Origin: Alphaproteobacteria bacterium
GTDB lineage: Bacteria; Pseudomonadota; Alphaproteobacteria; Micavibrionales; Micavibrionaceae
Length of the DNA: 64,000 nucleotides
Assembly (NCBI GenBank): GCA_021776025.1
Contig: JAJFGR010000022.1
Span: forward strand, 154,217 to 218,216
Reading direction: 5' to 3'
Shown: in pieces, positions 23,945 to 32,428 of the stretch
Numbering within the stretch: position 1 is the first letter of the stretch
Layout of the letters: every line of letters starts with the position of its first letter
The notes under the pieces: model-generated
The model's database searches: none
Seen by the model: the letters and a program-made list of their open reading frames with translations, nothing else
Told to the model about the DNA's origin: nothing
Position numbers and translations under genes: made by a program

Positions 23945-25828
23945 ATGGCACATGCAGCCGCACGACTACAGGACAATGAAGATTCAAAAGAATTTGCATC
24001 ACTCCTCGAAGACTCCCTAAAAGGACAAGAAAAATTCACAGGCTCCGTTGTCAACGGAACCGTTATCGCTGTTACATCCGATTTTGCAATCGTTGATGTC
24101 GGTTTGAAATCTGAGGGCCGCATTCCTTTGCAGGAATTCTCCCGCCCCGGCGAAGACCCTGAAATCAAAGCTGGCGACGTTGTTGAGGTTTTTGTTGAGC
24201 GTATGGAAAACCGCGAAGGTGAATCTGTACTCTCCCGCGAAAAAGCCCGCCGCGAAGAAAGCTGGACGGAACTTGAAAAATCACACGAAAAAGAAGAGCG
24301 CGTTACTGGCGTGATCTTTGGCCGCGTTAAAGGTGGCTTCACTGTTGATCTTGGCGGCGCTGTTGCGTTCTTACCGGGTTCACAAGTTGACATCCGCCCG
24401 GTGCGCGATATCTCCCCATTGATGGGCACACCGCAGCCATTTCACATTTTAAAAATGGACCGCGTTCGTGGAAACATTGTTGTGTCTCGCCGCGCCGTTC
24501 TTGAAGAAAGCCGCGATGAAGCGCGCACAGATTTGATGGACAACCTGAAAGAAGGCCAGGTCCTTCAGGGCGTTGTTAAAAACATCACTGATTACGGTGC
24601 ATTTGTTGATCTCGGCGGTGTTGATGGACTTCTCCACGTCACCGATATTTCATGGAAGCGCGTTAATCACCCAACAGAAGCCCTGCAAATCGGCGAGACA
24701 ATCGATGTACAGGTTATCCGCTTCAACGAAGAAAATCAGCGCATTTCACTAGGCATGAAACAACTTGAAGATGATCCATGGAAAGACATTGATGCACGCT
24801 TCTCAACAGGTACGAAACTCAAAGGCCGCATTACAAACATCGCTGATTATGGCGCATTTGTTGAACTTGAAGATGGTATTGAAGGTCTTGTTCACGTTTC
24901 TGAAATGTCATGGACCAAGAAAAACGTCCACCCGGGTAAAATCGTTTCTACTTCCGAAGAAGTGGAAGTGATGGTTCTGGAAGTTGACGAAGAAAAACGC
25001 CGTATCTCTCTAGGTCTGAAACAGTGTCAGGAAAACCCATGGGCTGACTTTGCCAAAACACGCAAACAAGGCGAAGAGTTCGAAGGCGAAATCCGCAACG
25101 TAACTGAATTCGGTCTGTTCGTTGCTCTGGATGATGACATTGACGGCATGGTTCACCTGTCTGACGTATCTTGGGAAGACGAAAGCGAAGAAGCGCTGAA
25201 AGCTTATAAAGCCGGAGATACCGTTAAGGTTAAGATCCTTGAAGTTGACCCTGACAAAGAGCGCGTTGCTCTGGGGATCAAGCAACTGACCAGCGATCCG
25301 CTGGAAGGTGCCATGGATGGTGTTAAGAAAGGCGCCGTTGTCACATGTACAGTCACTGAAATCACCTCTGGTGGTATCGAGGTGTCGGTCAATGACAACG
25401 TCAAAGGCTTCATCAAGAAGGGTGACCTATCACGTGAGCGCTCAGAACAGCGTCCTGACCGTTTCGCCGTTGGTGAAAAGGTTGATGCGAAAATCACCAC
25501 CATGGACAAAAAATCCCGCAAAGTTAGCCTGTCGATCAAAGCCCGCGAAGTTGATGAAGACAAACAAGCCATGAAAGAATTCGGCTCTACCGAATCCGGT
25601 GCGTCTTTGGGTGATATTCTTGGTGCCGCTATGGAAGCCAACAAAAACGAAGAGGCAGAACCCAAGAAAGCAGCTGCGAAAAAAGAGCCCGCCAAGAAGG
25701 CAGCGGCAAAAAAAGAGCCCGCTAAGAAAGCGGCTGCAAAAAAAGAGCCCGCTAAGAAAGCAGCGGCAAAAAAACCGACTGCCAAGAAAAAAACTGAAGA
25801 TAAGGCAAAGGATAAAACTGAAGACTAA
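23945..25828 (+). CDS. rpsA: 30S ribosomal protein S1 with a repetitive Lys/Ala-rich tail
   Basis: mRNA-binding ribosomal protein. The 627 residues carry six S1 domains, roughly 35-105, 120-185, 205-273, 290-360, 377-447 and 463-533, with repeats such as GAFVDLGGVDGLLHVTDISW, GAFVELEDGIEGLVHVSEMSW and GLFVALDDDIDGMVHLSDVSW. After a linker (GASLGDILGAAMEANKNEEAEP) comes a tail of four ten-residue units KKAAAKKEPA (574-613) and a charged end. Such a histone-H1-like extension is not part of E. coli S1. AAGGA precedes the ATG by ten bases. A terminator follows. Confidence 0.95.
   Translation: MAHAAARLQDNEDSKEFASLLEDSLKGQEKFTGSVVNGTVIAVTSDFAIVDVGLKSEGRIPLQEFSRPGEDPEIKAGDVVEVFVERMENREGESVLSREKARREESWTELEKSHEKEERVTGVIFGRVKGGFTVDLGGAVAFLPGSQVDIRPVRDISPLMGTPQPFHILKMDRVRGNIVVSRRAVLEESRDEARTDLMDNLKEGQVLQGVVKNITDYGAFVDLGGVDGLLHVTDISWKRVNHPTEALQIGETIDVQVIRFNEENQRISLGMKQLEDDPWKDIDARFSTGTKLKGRITNIADYGAFVELEDGIEGLVHVSEMSWTKKNVHPGKIVSTSEEVEVMVLEVDEEKRRISLGLKQCQENPWADFAKTRKQGEEFEGEIRNVTEFGLFVALDDDIDGMVHLSDVSWEDESEEALKAYKAGDTVKVKILEVDPDKERVALGIKQLTSDPLEGAMDGVKKGAVVTCTVTEITSGGIEVSVNDNVKGFIKKGDLSRERSEQRPDRFAVGEKVDAKITTMDKKSRKVSLSIKAREVDEDKQAMKEFGSTESGASLGDILGAAMEANKNEEAEPKKAAAKKEPAKKAAAKKEPAKKAAAKKEPAKKAAAKKPTAKKKTEDKAKDKTED
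25664..25783 (+). repeat. Four 30-bp tandem repeats coding the S1 tail
   Basis: Four 30-bp units each start AAGAAA or AAGAAG and encode KKAAAKKEPA (the last KKAAAKKPTA). They differ only at third codon positions, apart from the last unit. The high identity suggests recent expansion by slippage or unequal recombination. Confidence 0.9.
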
Positions 25829-25850
25829 GCCGGATCTTAGAATAGAATTG

Positions 25851-25880
25851 AAAAAGCTGGGCCTCAAACCCGGCTTTTTT
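25851..25880 (+). terminator. Rho-independent terminator after rpsA
   Basis: AAAAAGCTGGG (25851-25861) pairs with CCCGGCTTTTT (25869-25879), one G-T pair, then a T-run. It lies 22 bases after the rpsA stop and separates it from ihfB. Confidence 0.85.
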
Positions 25881-26062
25881 GTGCCTTTTACCCTCTATCA
25901 GCAGCCCCGAATCAAAAAACCCTTTGCTTTCAATGGGTAAAACATAAAAATTTCCCTCTTTTTCTTGACGTGGGGCCGACTCTTCGGGCAATGTAGAATC
26001 ATACAGACCATTGAATAGCCTAAACTTTTGAGCATTAGCTCTTGGAAGAGGACAAACAGGCC

Positions 26063-26380
26063 ATGACAAAATCAGAACTTATTCAGCGTTTAGCCGAACA
26101 GAACCCCCATTTATATCTACGGGACGTCGAAAAGATTGTTGATACGCTTTTCGAAGAAATTACTGCGGCTCTTGCTGATGGTAACCGCGTTGAACTCCGC
26201 GGATTTGGTGCATTCTCCGTCAAGCACCGCGAAGCGCGCATGGGCCGTAACCCGCGCACAGGCGAATCCGTTCATGTTGAAGCCAAGCGCCTGCCATTCT
26301 TCAAGACAGGTAAGGGCCTACGTGAACGCCTCAACGGTGAAACAACCGATGCGCCACAAAAAGAAGATTCTTGGTATTAA
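26063..26380 (+). CDS. ihfB: Integration host factor subunit beta
   Basis: DNA-bending nucleoid protein that pairs with IhfA. The 105-residue HU/IHF fold starts [30 protein letters not shown] and has the family signature [38 protein letters not shown]. Length and [10 protein letters not shown] identify the beta subunit. ATG 26063 is chosen; a frame from 26042 adds seven atypical residues. The gene lies between rpsA and the lapA-like gene, the usual order in proteobacteria. IHF also supports sigma-54 promoters, and rpoN is in this window, but a direct link is not shown. Confidence 0.95.
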   Translation: MTKSELIQRLAEQNPHLYLRDVEKIVDTLFEEITAALADGNRVELRGFGAFSVKHREARMGRNPRTGESVHVEAKRLPFFKTGKGLRERLNGETTDAPQKEDSWY

Positions 26381-26411
26381 AGGCGAACTAGCCTAGGGCA
26401 AGGCCTTAACC

Positions 26412-26762
26412 ATGGCATTCTTTCGTACAATTTTCGGATTTATTATAGCCGTTTTGCTGATTGGCTTTGCTGTCTCTAATCGTCAGGGCACAACACTGGT
26501 CTATAGCCCTATCCATGACCCCCTCGAAGTCCCGCTTTACCTCATCGCGCTGATATTTTTGGCTTCAGGCTTTATTCTCGGCGCCGTGGTTGTCTGGATG
26601 AACAGCGCCGGAGTGCGTAAGGTTAAACGCCAACAACGCAAAACGATTAAAGCCCTTGAAAAGGAATTAGGCACGCTGCAAACCAAAAGCAGCAATGACC
26701 CCAAGCCTGATTCAGAATTCTTCCCGGCCTTGCCTAAGGCTGAAAATTCCTCCATAAAGTGA
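26412..26762 (+). CDS. LapA-domain (DUF1049) inner-membrane protein
   Basis: The 116 residues have two membrane segments (about 5-22 FRTIFGFIIAVLLIGFAV and 43-63 LYLIALIFLASGFILGAVVVW) with the short conserved loop NRQGTTLVYSPIHDPLEVPLYL. A cytoplasmic coiled-coil-like tail follows (RKVKRQQRKTIKALEKELGTL). E. coli LapA helps lipopolysaccharide assembly together with LapB; here only the LapA-like part is present. It follows ihfB and precedes pyrF. Function is by family only. It is not the large adhesin also called LapA. Confidence 0.85.
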   Translation: MAFFRTIFGFIIAVLLIGFAVSNRQGTTLVYSPIHDPLEVPLYLIALIFLASGFILGAVVVWMNSAGVRKVKRQQRKTIKALEKELGTLQTKSSNDPKPDSEFFPALPKAENSSIK

Positions 26763-26764
26763 GG

Positions 26765-27457
26765 ATGAACAACACATCCAAAATATTCTGCGCCCTTGAT
26801 ACTTCTGATTTAGAACAAGCCAAAAAATGGGCCAGTGCCGTTGGGCCCGTTACCGGGGCACTCAAAGTCGGAATGGAATTCGTTAACAGCTTTGGCCCGC
26901 AAGGGATTGAAGCCATCCAAAACGCCGCCCCGAACGCGGATCTCTTCATCGACCTGAAATTCCACGACATCCCTAACACTGTTGCCGGAGCCGTGCGTAC
27001 CACCTGCGCAAATTTTGCACCTGCCTATATCAATGTTCACGCCGCCGGTGGTCAGGAAATGCTGGAAGCTGCGAAAGACGCGTGCGGCAACGATACAAAG
27101 CTTTTAGCTGTAACAATTCTCACCTCCCTCGATCAGGAAGCCATCGCCAAAGTCGGCTACCAAAATGAGCTATCCGGCCAGGTCATCCGCATGGCCAAGC
27201 TCGCAGAAAATAGTGGGCTTGATGGTGTTGTCTGCTCAGCCTTAGAGATTGAATTGGTCCGTAAAGCCTGCGCCTCAAATTTTGAACTGATTGTGCCGGG
27301 CATCCGCCCAAGCGGCAGCGACCATGGCGACCAAAAACGCGTAATAATGCCTTCCGAAGCTTTAGATAAAGGCGCAACCCATCTGGTTATCGGCCGCCCG
27401 ATAACCGGCGCAAACGACCCAGCGAAGGCCGCACGAGAGATTTTAGAAAGTTTATAA
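26765..27457 (+). CDS. pyrF: Orotidine 5'-phosphate decarboxylase
   Basis: Last step of UMP synthesis. The 230-residue type I enzyme shows FCALDTSDLEQAKKW, the catalytic LFIDLKFHDIPNTV, the loop YINVHAAGG, and the phosphate site GIRPSGSDHGDQKRVIMP with GATHLVIGRPI. ATG 26765 is chosen; GTG 26759 is an in-frame alternative. The gene starts within bases of the lapA-like stop, so they are probably co-transcribed and coupled. Confidence 0.96.
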   Translation: MNNTSKIFCALDTSDLEQAKKWASAVGPVTGALKVGMEFVNSFGPQGIEAIQNAAPNADLFIDLKFHDIPNTVAGAVRTTCANFAPAYINVHAAGGQEMLEAAKDACGNDTKLLAVTILTSLDQEAIAKVGYQNELSGQVIRMAKLAENSGLDGVVCSALEIELVRKACASNFELIVPGIRPSGSDHGDQKRVIMPSEALDKGATHLVIGRPITGANDPAKAAREILESL

Positions 27458-27468
27458 AGGAGACAAGC

Positions 27469-28362
27469 ATGCAACCTTTCAATGCAACGCTGGACACCAA
27501 AGAAACCGCCGCAAATGTCCGGGACTTTGTTAACAGAAACATGGACGTTTTTTGGGATATTTTTAAACCCTTAATCCCTTACATCGCCATTTTGACTGCA
27601 GTCGACCTTTTTATGACATTTTTTGTGATGGAACCTGATCCGGAAACAGGTGATCCTAGTGAATTTGAACTTGGCGGCGTAATCGCCAGCTATTTCTACA
27701 CTTGCCTTGTTATCTCTTGGCACCGAGTCGTTCTCGACGGGCCAGATAAATATGTCCCCATGAATCCTTTTAAGCCCCAAAAAAGCGAATGGGCCTTTAT
27801 CGGCATGGGTATTTGCGTGTTCCTAATCCCATTTATTTGCGGGCTTATCGGCGGCGTGATCCTTGCTCTTACTGGGCAAAAAATATTGTTTATTTTGCTC
27901 ATCCCGCTGATGTTTTTTGCCATTTATTTAACGCTTAAGCTCATTTTCTACTTCCCCTCAAAGGCAACAGGAAACACGATTACTCTTAAGCAATCCTATG
28001 CCATGACAACAGGATATATTTGGAAGATGTTTGCCGCCAATATCCGCGCGGTTTTAAAAATACTTTTATCGGTGATCCTCTACCTAATCGCTGGATTCAT
28101 CACAATTGCAGTCATTGGCGGGACAGCCGTGGCGATGGGCGCAGAAAACATGGGCGGTCTTGGCGGGGCCATGGGCGCACTAGTTATGCTCCCCGTTATA
28201 TTTTATTTCCAGCCATTAATGACAATTATCGGCGTCACAGTGTTATCGAATTACTATCAGCATGCGCTGCAAAATAAGCCAATCCCACAAGTCGAAGAGA
28301 AACCGGGCGCTGATGACATGAACAAAACCCGCAAAGCGCTGGACGAAGAAAGTAAACCTTAA
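27469..28362 (+). CDS. Polytopic membrane protein of unknown function
   Basis: The 297 residues have about six hydrophobic segments: 36-55, 75-88, 107-134, 140-160, 195-220 and 235-262. A conserved-looking cytoplasmic stretch is SWHRVVLDGPDKYVPMNPFKPQKSEW. Gly-rich loops (ENMGGLGGAMGALVMLP) precede the last segment, and the C-terminus is hydrophilic. AAAGGAGA precedes the ATG, one of the best ribosome sites in the window. It sits between pyrF and trpF with the trpF start overlapping its stop. Function unknown; the layout recalls bacterial membrane proteins of the glycerophosphoryl-diester or DUF975 type, but that is only an impression. Confidence 0.8.
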   Translation: MQPFNATLDTKETAANVRDFVNRNMDVFWDIFKPLIPYIAILTAVDLFMTFFVMEPDPETGDPSEFELGGVIASYFYTCLVISWHRVVLDGPDKYVPMNPFKPQKSEWAFIGMGICVFLIPFICGLIGGVILALTGQKILFILLIPLMFFAIYLTLKLIFYFPSKATGNTITLKQSYAMTTGYIWKMFAANIRAVLKILLSVILYLIAGFITIAVIGGTAVAMGAENMGGLGGAMGALVMLPVIFYFQPLMTIIGVTVLSNYYQHALQNKPIPQVEEKPGADDMNKTRKALDEESKP

Positions 28363-29006
28363 TGGCCCCACCTGCCGTTAAAATATGCGGTCTGACTACA
28401 CCCGACACCCTCACCGCTGCCATCAACGCCGGCGCGCGGTTTATAGGCTTTGTTTTTTATGAACCTAGCCCGCGCAACATCGCGCTGGACACCGCCAAAG
28501 AACTTGCGCTGCAAATTCCAACAGGCGTGCGCTCCGTTGGCTTGTTCGTTAACCCGACGGATGAACAACTGGGTGAAACACTCGGCAAAGTGCAAATTGA
28601 CATGATCCAACTTCATGGTGATGAGAGCCCGGAGCGCGTGGCCGAGATTAAAGCGCGCTATAATCTAGAAGTGATGAAAGCCATCAATGTCCGCGAAGAA
28701 AGCGACCTTGAGGCCATTCCATCTTACGAAGCGGTTGTTGATTGGCTCCTCTTCGATTCCAAGCCAGAGCAAGCCACCCTCCCCGGCGGCACAGGCCAAA
28801 ACTTTGACTGGAGCCTGCTCAAAGGTAAAAGCTTCTCCAAGCCGTGGATGCTTTCCGGCGGCCTCACTGCTAAAAATGTTGGTGAAGCGCTAGCGCAACT
28901 CTCTCCAGACGCAGTGGATGTCTCTTCCGGCGTTGAAAGCGCACCGGGCGCTAAGGATGCAGAAAAGATAAAAGCCTTTATTGCAGCCGTAAAAACCGCT
29001 ATATAA
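28362..29006 (+). CDS. trpF: Phosphoribosylanthranilate isomerase
   Basis: Third step of tryptophan synthesis. The 214-residue TIM barrel has the catalytic Cys and Asp in VKICGLTTPDTL and IDMIQLHGDESPE, the phosphate-binding site GVESAPGAKDAEKI, and FIGFVFYEPSPRNI. The start shares a base with the preceding stop. It begins the trpF-trpB-(gyrI-like)-trpA run; trpCDE are not in the window. Confidence 0.96.
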   Translation: MAPPAVKICGLTTPDTLTAAINAGARFIGFVFYEPSPRNIALDTAKELALQIPTGVRSVGLFVNPTDEQLGETLGKVQIDMIQLHGDESPERVAEIKARYNLEVMKAINVREESDLEAIPSYEAVVDWLLFDSKPEQATLPGGTGQNFDWSLLKGKSFSKPWMLSGGLTAKNVGEALAQLSPDAVDVSSGVESAPGAKDAEKIKAFIAAVKTAI

Positions 29007-29012
29007 GCGCCC

Positions 29013-30227
29013 ATGACAGCAAATTCTTTAAAAAACCAACCTGACGAGCGCGGGCATTTCGGCCCCTATGGCGGGCGTTATGTCGCCGAAACGCTGATGC
29101 CGCTTATTCTTGAGGTTGAAAAAGCCTATAATGAAGCAAAAGCTGACCCGAAATTCTGGGAAGAAATCGAACTACTCCAGCGCGATTACGTTGGCCGCCC
29201 CTCTCCGCTTTATTTTGCTAAAAGCACCACAGAAAAGCTCGGCGGCGCGAAGATATATTTCAAGCGCGATGAGCTAAACCACCCCGGCGCGCACAAAATC
29301 AATCACTGTTTGGGACAAATTTTGGTAGCAAAGCGCATGGGCAAAACCCGCATCATCTGCGAAACTGGTGCAGGCCAGCACGGCGTCGCCACCGCAACTG
29401 TCTGCGCATTATTCGATTTACCCTGCACAGTGTTCATGGGCGCAACAGACGTAGAGCGCCAAGCCCCCAACGTCTTTCGTATGAAATTACTCGGCGCGGA
29501 AGTTATTCCCGTCACCAGCGGCGCAGGCACGCTGAAAGATGCGATGAACGAAGCCATGCGCGATTGGGTCACCAATGTGCATGACACATATTATTTGATC
29601 GGCACAGTGGCCGGGCCGCACCCTTTCCCGGCAATGGTCCGCGATTTCCAATCGATCATCGGCACCGAACTCAAAGAGCAAATGATGGAGCGTGAAGGCC
29701 GCCTGCCCGATACGCTTGTCGCCTGCATCGGCGGCGGCTCAAACGCCATGGGCCTGTTCTATCCTTTCCTCGATGATGCAGATGTGAACATGGTCGGCGT
29801 GGAAGCCGGCGGTCACGGCGTCGATACAGATCAACACGCGGCTTCGCTGACGGGCGGCAGCCCCGGCGTACTGCACGGCATGCAAAGCTATTTCCTGCAA
29901 AATGAAGATGGCCAAATACAAGAAGCGCACTCAATCTCTGCTGGCCTTGATTACCCCGGCATCGGCCCGGAGCATGCCTGGCTGTTTGACCAAAAACGCG
30001 TCGAGTATGTCTCCGTCACCGATGATGAAGCCCTAGACGCCTTTCAAAAACTCACAAAGCTCGAAGGCATTATCCCCGCGCTGGAGCCATCGCACGCCTT
30101 TGCTCATGTGATGAAAGTTGCGCCCACCCTACCAAAAGACCACATCCTCGTGATGAATTTGTGCGGGCGCGGCGATAAAGACATCTTCACGGTGGCCGAA
30201 AAATTGGGAGTGAAAATTGACGGGTAA
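29013..30227 (+). CDS. trpB: Tryptophan synthase beta subunit
   Basis: PLP enzyme condensing indole with serine. The 404 residues contain [13 protein letters not shown], the Schiff-base Lys in [15 protein letters not shown], the substrate site [16 protein letters not shown], the phosphate site [16 protein letters not shown] and [12 protein letters not shown]. Length and motifs are those of the main TrpB1 type. It begins 6 bp after trpF and overlaps the next gene by 11 bp. Confidence 0.98.
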   Translation: MTANSLKNQPDERGHFGPYGGRYVAETLMPLILEVEKAYNEAKADPKFWEEIELLQRDYVGRPSPLYFAKSTTEKLGGAKIYFKRDELNHPGAHKINHCLGQILVAKRMGKTRIICETGAGQHGVATATVCALFDLPCTVFMGATDVERQAPNVFRMKLLGAEVIPVTSGAGTLKDAMNEAMRDWVTNVHDTYYLIGTVAGPHPFPAMVRDFQSIIGTELKEQMMEREGRLPDTLVACIGGGSNAMGLFYPFLDDADVNMVGVEAGGHGVDTDQHAASLTGGSPGVLHGMQSYFLQNEDGQIQEAHSISAGLDYPGIGPEHAWLFDQKRVEYVSVTDDEALDAFQKLTKLEGIIPALEPSHAFAHVMKVAPTLPKDHILVMNLCGRGDKDIFTVAEKLGVKIDG

Positions 30228-30690
30228 TTACGAAGTTAGAGCCGGATTAGCCGAAGTCGACGCCTTTGATGTGCTCGGCGTTTCAATTGTCACGGACAAT
30301 GCCAAAGGTACCGATGACATCAACGCACTGTGGGAACGCTTTTTCAAAGATAGTATCGGCCAACAAATTTTGGATAAGGTCGATGACACAATCTACGCGG
30401 TCTATAGCGATTACGAAGGCGACCATGAAGCACCATACCGCCTCACCATCGGCTACCGCGTCAGCAATGACAATGTGCCCATCGATATGCACCGCGTTTC
30501 TGTTCAACCACAGGAATACGCCATGATGAGCGCCGCGGGTAAGCAGCCCAAAGCACTTCTAGAAACATGGGAAGCGATCTGGTCATCTGATATCGACCGT
30601 TCCTACGCTACTGATTTCGAAGTCTATGGTCCGCGTTTTTTCGAAGACGGCGTCAATGAAGTGCTGATTCATGTCGGAGTGAAAAAATGA
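30217..30690 (+). CDS. GyrI-like effector-binding-domain protein inside the trp operon
   Basis: The 157 residues look like a single SOUL/GyrI-type effector-binding domain: an N-terminal strand region ([22 protein letters not shown]), the centre [27 protein letters not shown], and the C-terminal [24 protein letters not shown]. These domains bind small molecules and occur alone or fused to AraC/MerR regulators. TTG 30217 is used as start because GGGAG lies five bases ahead. It overlaps trpB by 11 bp and trpA by 4 bp, so it is co-translated with the synthase subunits. Its role is unknown. Confidence 0.75.
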   Translation: MTGNYEVRAGLAEVDAFDVLGVSIVTDNAKGTDDINALWERFFKDSIGQQILDKVDDTIYAVYSDYEGDHEAPYRLTIGYRVSNDNVPIDMHRVSVQPQEYAMMSAAGKQPKALLETWEAIWSSDIDRSYATDFEVYGPRFFEDGVNEVLIHVGVKK

Positions 30691-31463
30691 GCCGTATCGA
30701 ACAAACATTTAAAGCCCTAAACCGCCCCGCCCTCGTGACATTCATCATGGCTGGTGATCCTGATGCAGCGACGAGCCTTGAAGTGCTCAAAGCCCTGCCG
30801 GGTGCGGGCGCGGATATTATAGAACTCGGCATGCCCTTCACCGATCCGATGGCCGATGGCCCTACAATTGAACTCGCCGGAGGCCGCGCGTTAACAGCTG
30901 GGGCAAATATGAAGCAAACCCTACAAATGGTGCGTGATTTCCGTGAAGGGAATGGAGAAACCCCGATTGTCCTGATGGGCTATTTCAACCCTATAATGCA
31001 ATATGGCACCAATAAATTTATGGACGATGCGGCGACAAGCGGCGTAGACGGCCTAATTATCGTCGATCTGCCCCCTGAAGAAGCCGATGAAGCTCTATCA
31101 GCAGCCAAAGCGAAGAATATCGACATCATCCGTCTGATTACCCCGACAACCACGATGGAGCGCCTGCCCAAGGTCCTCGAAGGCGCCAGCGGCTTCCTCT
31201 ATTATGTCTCGATCACCGGGGTCACAGGCGCCGCCAGCGCTGATTTAAGCACTATTAAACCCCATATCAAAGAAATTAAGACCCATACCAACCTGCCCAT
31301 AGCTATTGGTTTTGGTATAAAAACCCCCGAAGATGCTGCAAATATGGGAAAAATCGCCGACGGAGTGGTGGTGGGTTCCTCAATTGTCCAAACAATCGTC
31401 GAAAAACAAGATCCACAAAGCGTTTCCGAGCAAGTTAAGTCTCTTGCCAGTGCCCTGAAATAG
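30687..31463 (+). CDS. trpA: Tryptophan synthase alpha subunit
   Basis: Cleaves indole-3-glycerol phosphate and passes indole to TrpB. The 258-residue barrel shows VTFIMAGDPDAATSLEVLKALP, the catalytic Glu in DIIELGMPFTDPMADGPTIE, the Asp site GLIIVDLPPEE, YYVSITGVTGA, and GFGIKTPEDAANMGKIADGVVVGSSIV. It overlaps the GyrI-like gene by 4 bp, so beta and alpha subunits are separated by a foreign frame although coupled translation is kept. The accD promoter follows. Confidence 0.97.
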   Translation: MSRIEQTFKALNRPALVTFIMAGDPDAATSLEVLKALPGAGADIIELGMPFTDPMADGPTIELAGGRALTAGANMKQTLQMVRDFREGNGETPIVLMGYFNPIMQYGTNKFMDDAATSGVDGLIIVDLPPEEADEALSAAKAKNIDIIRLITPTTTMERLPKVLEGASGFLYYVSITGVTGAASADLSTIKPHIKEIKTHTNLPIAIGFGIKTPEDAANMGKIADGVVVGSSIVQTIVEKQDPQSVSEQVKSLASALK

Positions 31464-31473
31464 TGGCTTTAAC

Positions 31474-31502
31474 TTGACTTTTACCCCCTAAAAGACGATA
31501 AA
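31474..31502 (+). promoter_or_regulatory. Predicted promoter of accD-folC
   Basis: TTGACT (31474-31479), a 17-bp spacer and GATAAA (31497-31502) lie just after trpA. The accD start at 31532 is preceded by AGAGGA, so the leader would be about 23 nt. Confidence 0.55.
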
Positions 31503-31531
31503 GCGGGGTTATTTTAAGAGGAACCACGAGT

Positions 31532-32425
31532 ATGAACTGGTTAAACGACATTATCCGTCCGCGCATCCGCTCCCTTGTTGGGGAACAAAAGGAAGTGCCC
31601 GATAATCTTTGGCAAAAATGCCCGTCTTGCGAAGGCATGCTGTTCCACCGTGACTTGGAGGATAATGACAATGTCTGTTATCACTGTAATCATCATTTGC
31701 GCATTACCGTTAAGCAGCGTCTTGAAATCATTTTCGATGACAGCAAGTACGAAACTATTGATCTGCCAAAAGTTGCGCACGACCCTCTCAAGTTTAAAGA
31801 TCGCAAAAAATATGCCGATCGCCTGAAAGAATCGCAAAATAAAACCGGCCTGAAAGACGCCATCACGATTGCCAAAGGCACGGTTGGCGGCCAGAAAGCT
31901 GTGATTGCCGCTTTTAATTTCAGCTTCATGGGCGGCTCTATGGGCGCTGCCGTCGGTGAAGGCATTGTCCGCGCTGCCGAAGAAGCTGTGAAAGACAAAG
32001 CCGCCTTTATCGCTATCCCATCATCTGGCGGCGCGCGTATGCAAGAAGGAATGATTTCACTGATGCAAATGCCCAGATCCATTATCGCCGTTGAAATGGT
32101 CAAGGATGCGAAGCTTCCCTACATTGTGCTCCTGACGGATCCAACTACGGGCGGCGTCAGCGCGTCTTTCGCTATGGTTGGTGATATTCATCTGGCTGAA
32201 CCCGGTTCGACAATTGGCTTTGCCGGACGGCGCGTCATTGAAGAAACCGTGCGTGAAACCCTGCCCGATGATTTCCAGACTGCAGAATATCTGCAGGAAC
32301 ATGGCATGGTCGATATGGTTGTCAGCCGTAAGGACCTGCGCGAAACATTAGGCCGCATTTTAGGCCTACTCATGGATCAAAAGCGCAAAACACCCAAAGC
32401 CAAAACCAACGGCAAGGCAGCATAG
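31532..32425 (+). CDS. accD: Acetyl-CoA carboxylase, carboxyltransferase subunit beta
   Basis: Forms malonyl-CoA with AccA. The 297 residues have the zinc finger CPSCEGMLFHRDLEDNDNVCYHC, the carboxyltransferase fold with GGSMGAAVGEGIVRAAEEAV, AFIAIPSSGGARMQEG, TDPTTGGVSASFAMVGDI and GFAGRRVIEETVRETLPDDFQ. The C-terminus is Lys-rich (KRKTPKAKTNGKAA). It is followed three bases later by folC, the usual partner. Confidence 0.97.
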   Translation: MNWLNDIIRPRIRSLVGEQKEVPDNLWQKCPSCEGMLFHRDLEDNDNVCYHCNHHLRITVKQRLEIIFDDSKYETIDLPKVAHDPLKFKDRKKYADRLKESQNKTGLKDAITIAKGTVGGQKAVIAAFNFSFMGGSMGAAVGEGIVRAAEEAVKDKAAFIAIPSSGGARMQEGMISLMQMPRSIIAVEMVKDAKLPYIVLLTDPTTGGVSASFAMVGDIHLAEPGSTIGFAGRRVIEETVRETLPDDFQTAEYLQEHGMVDMVVSRKDLRETLGRILGLLMDQKRKTPKAKTNGKAA

Positions 32426-32428
32426 AGG

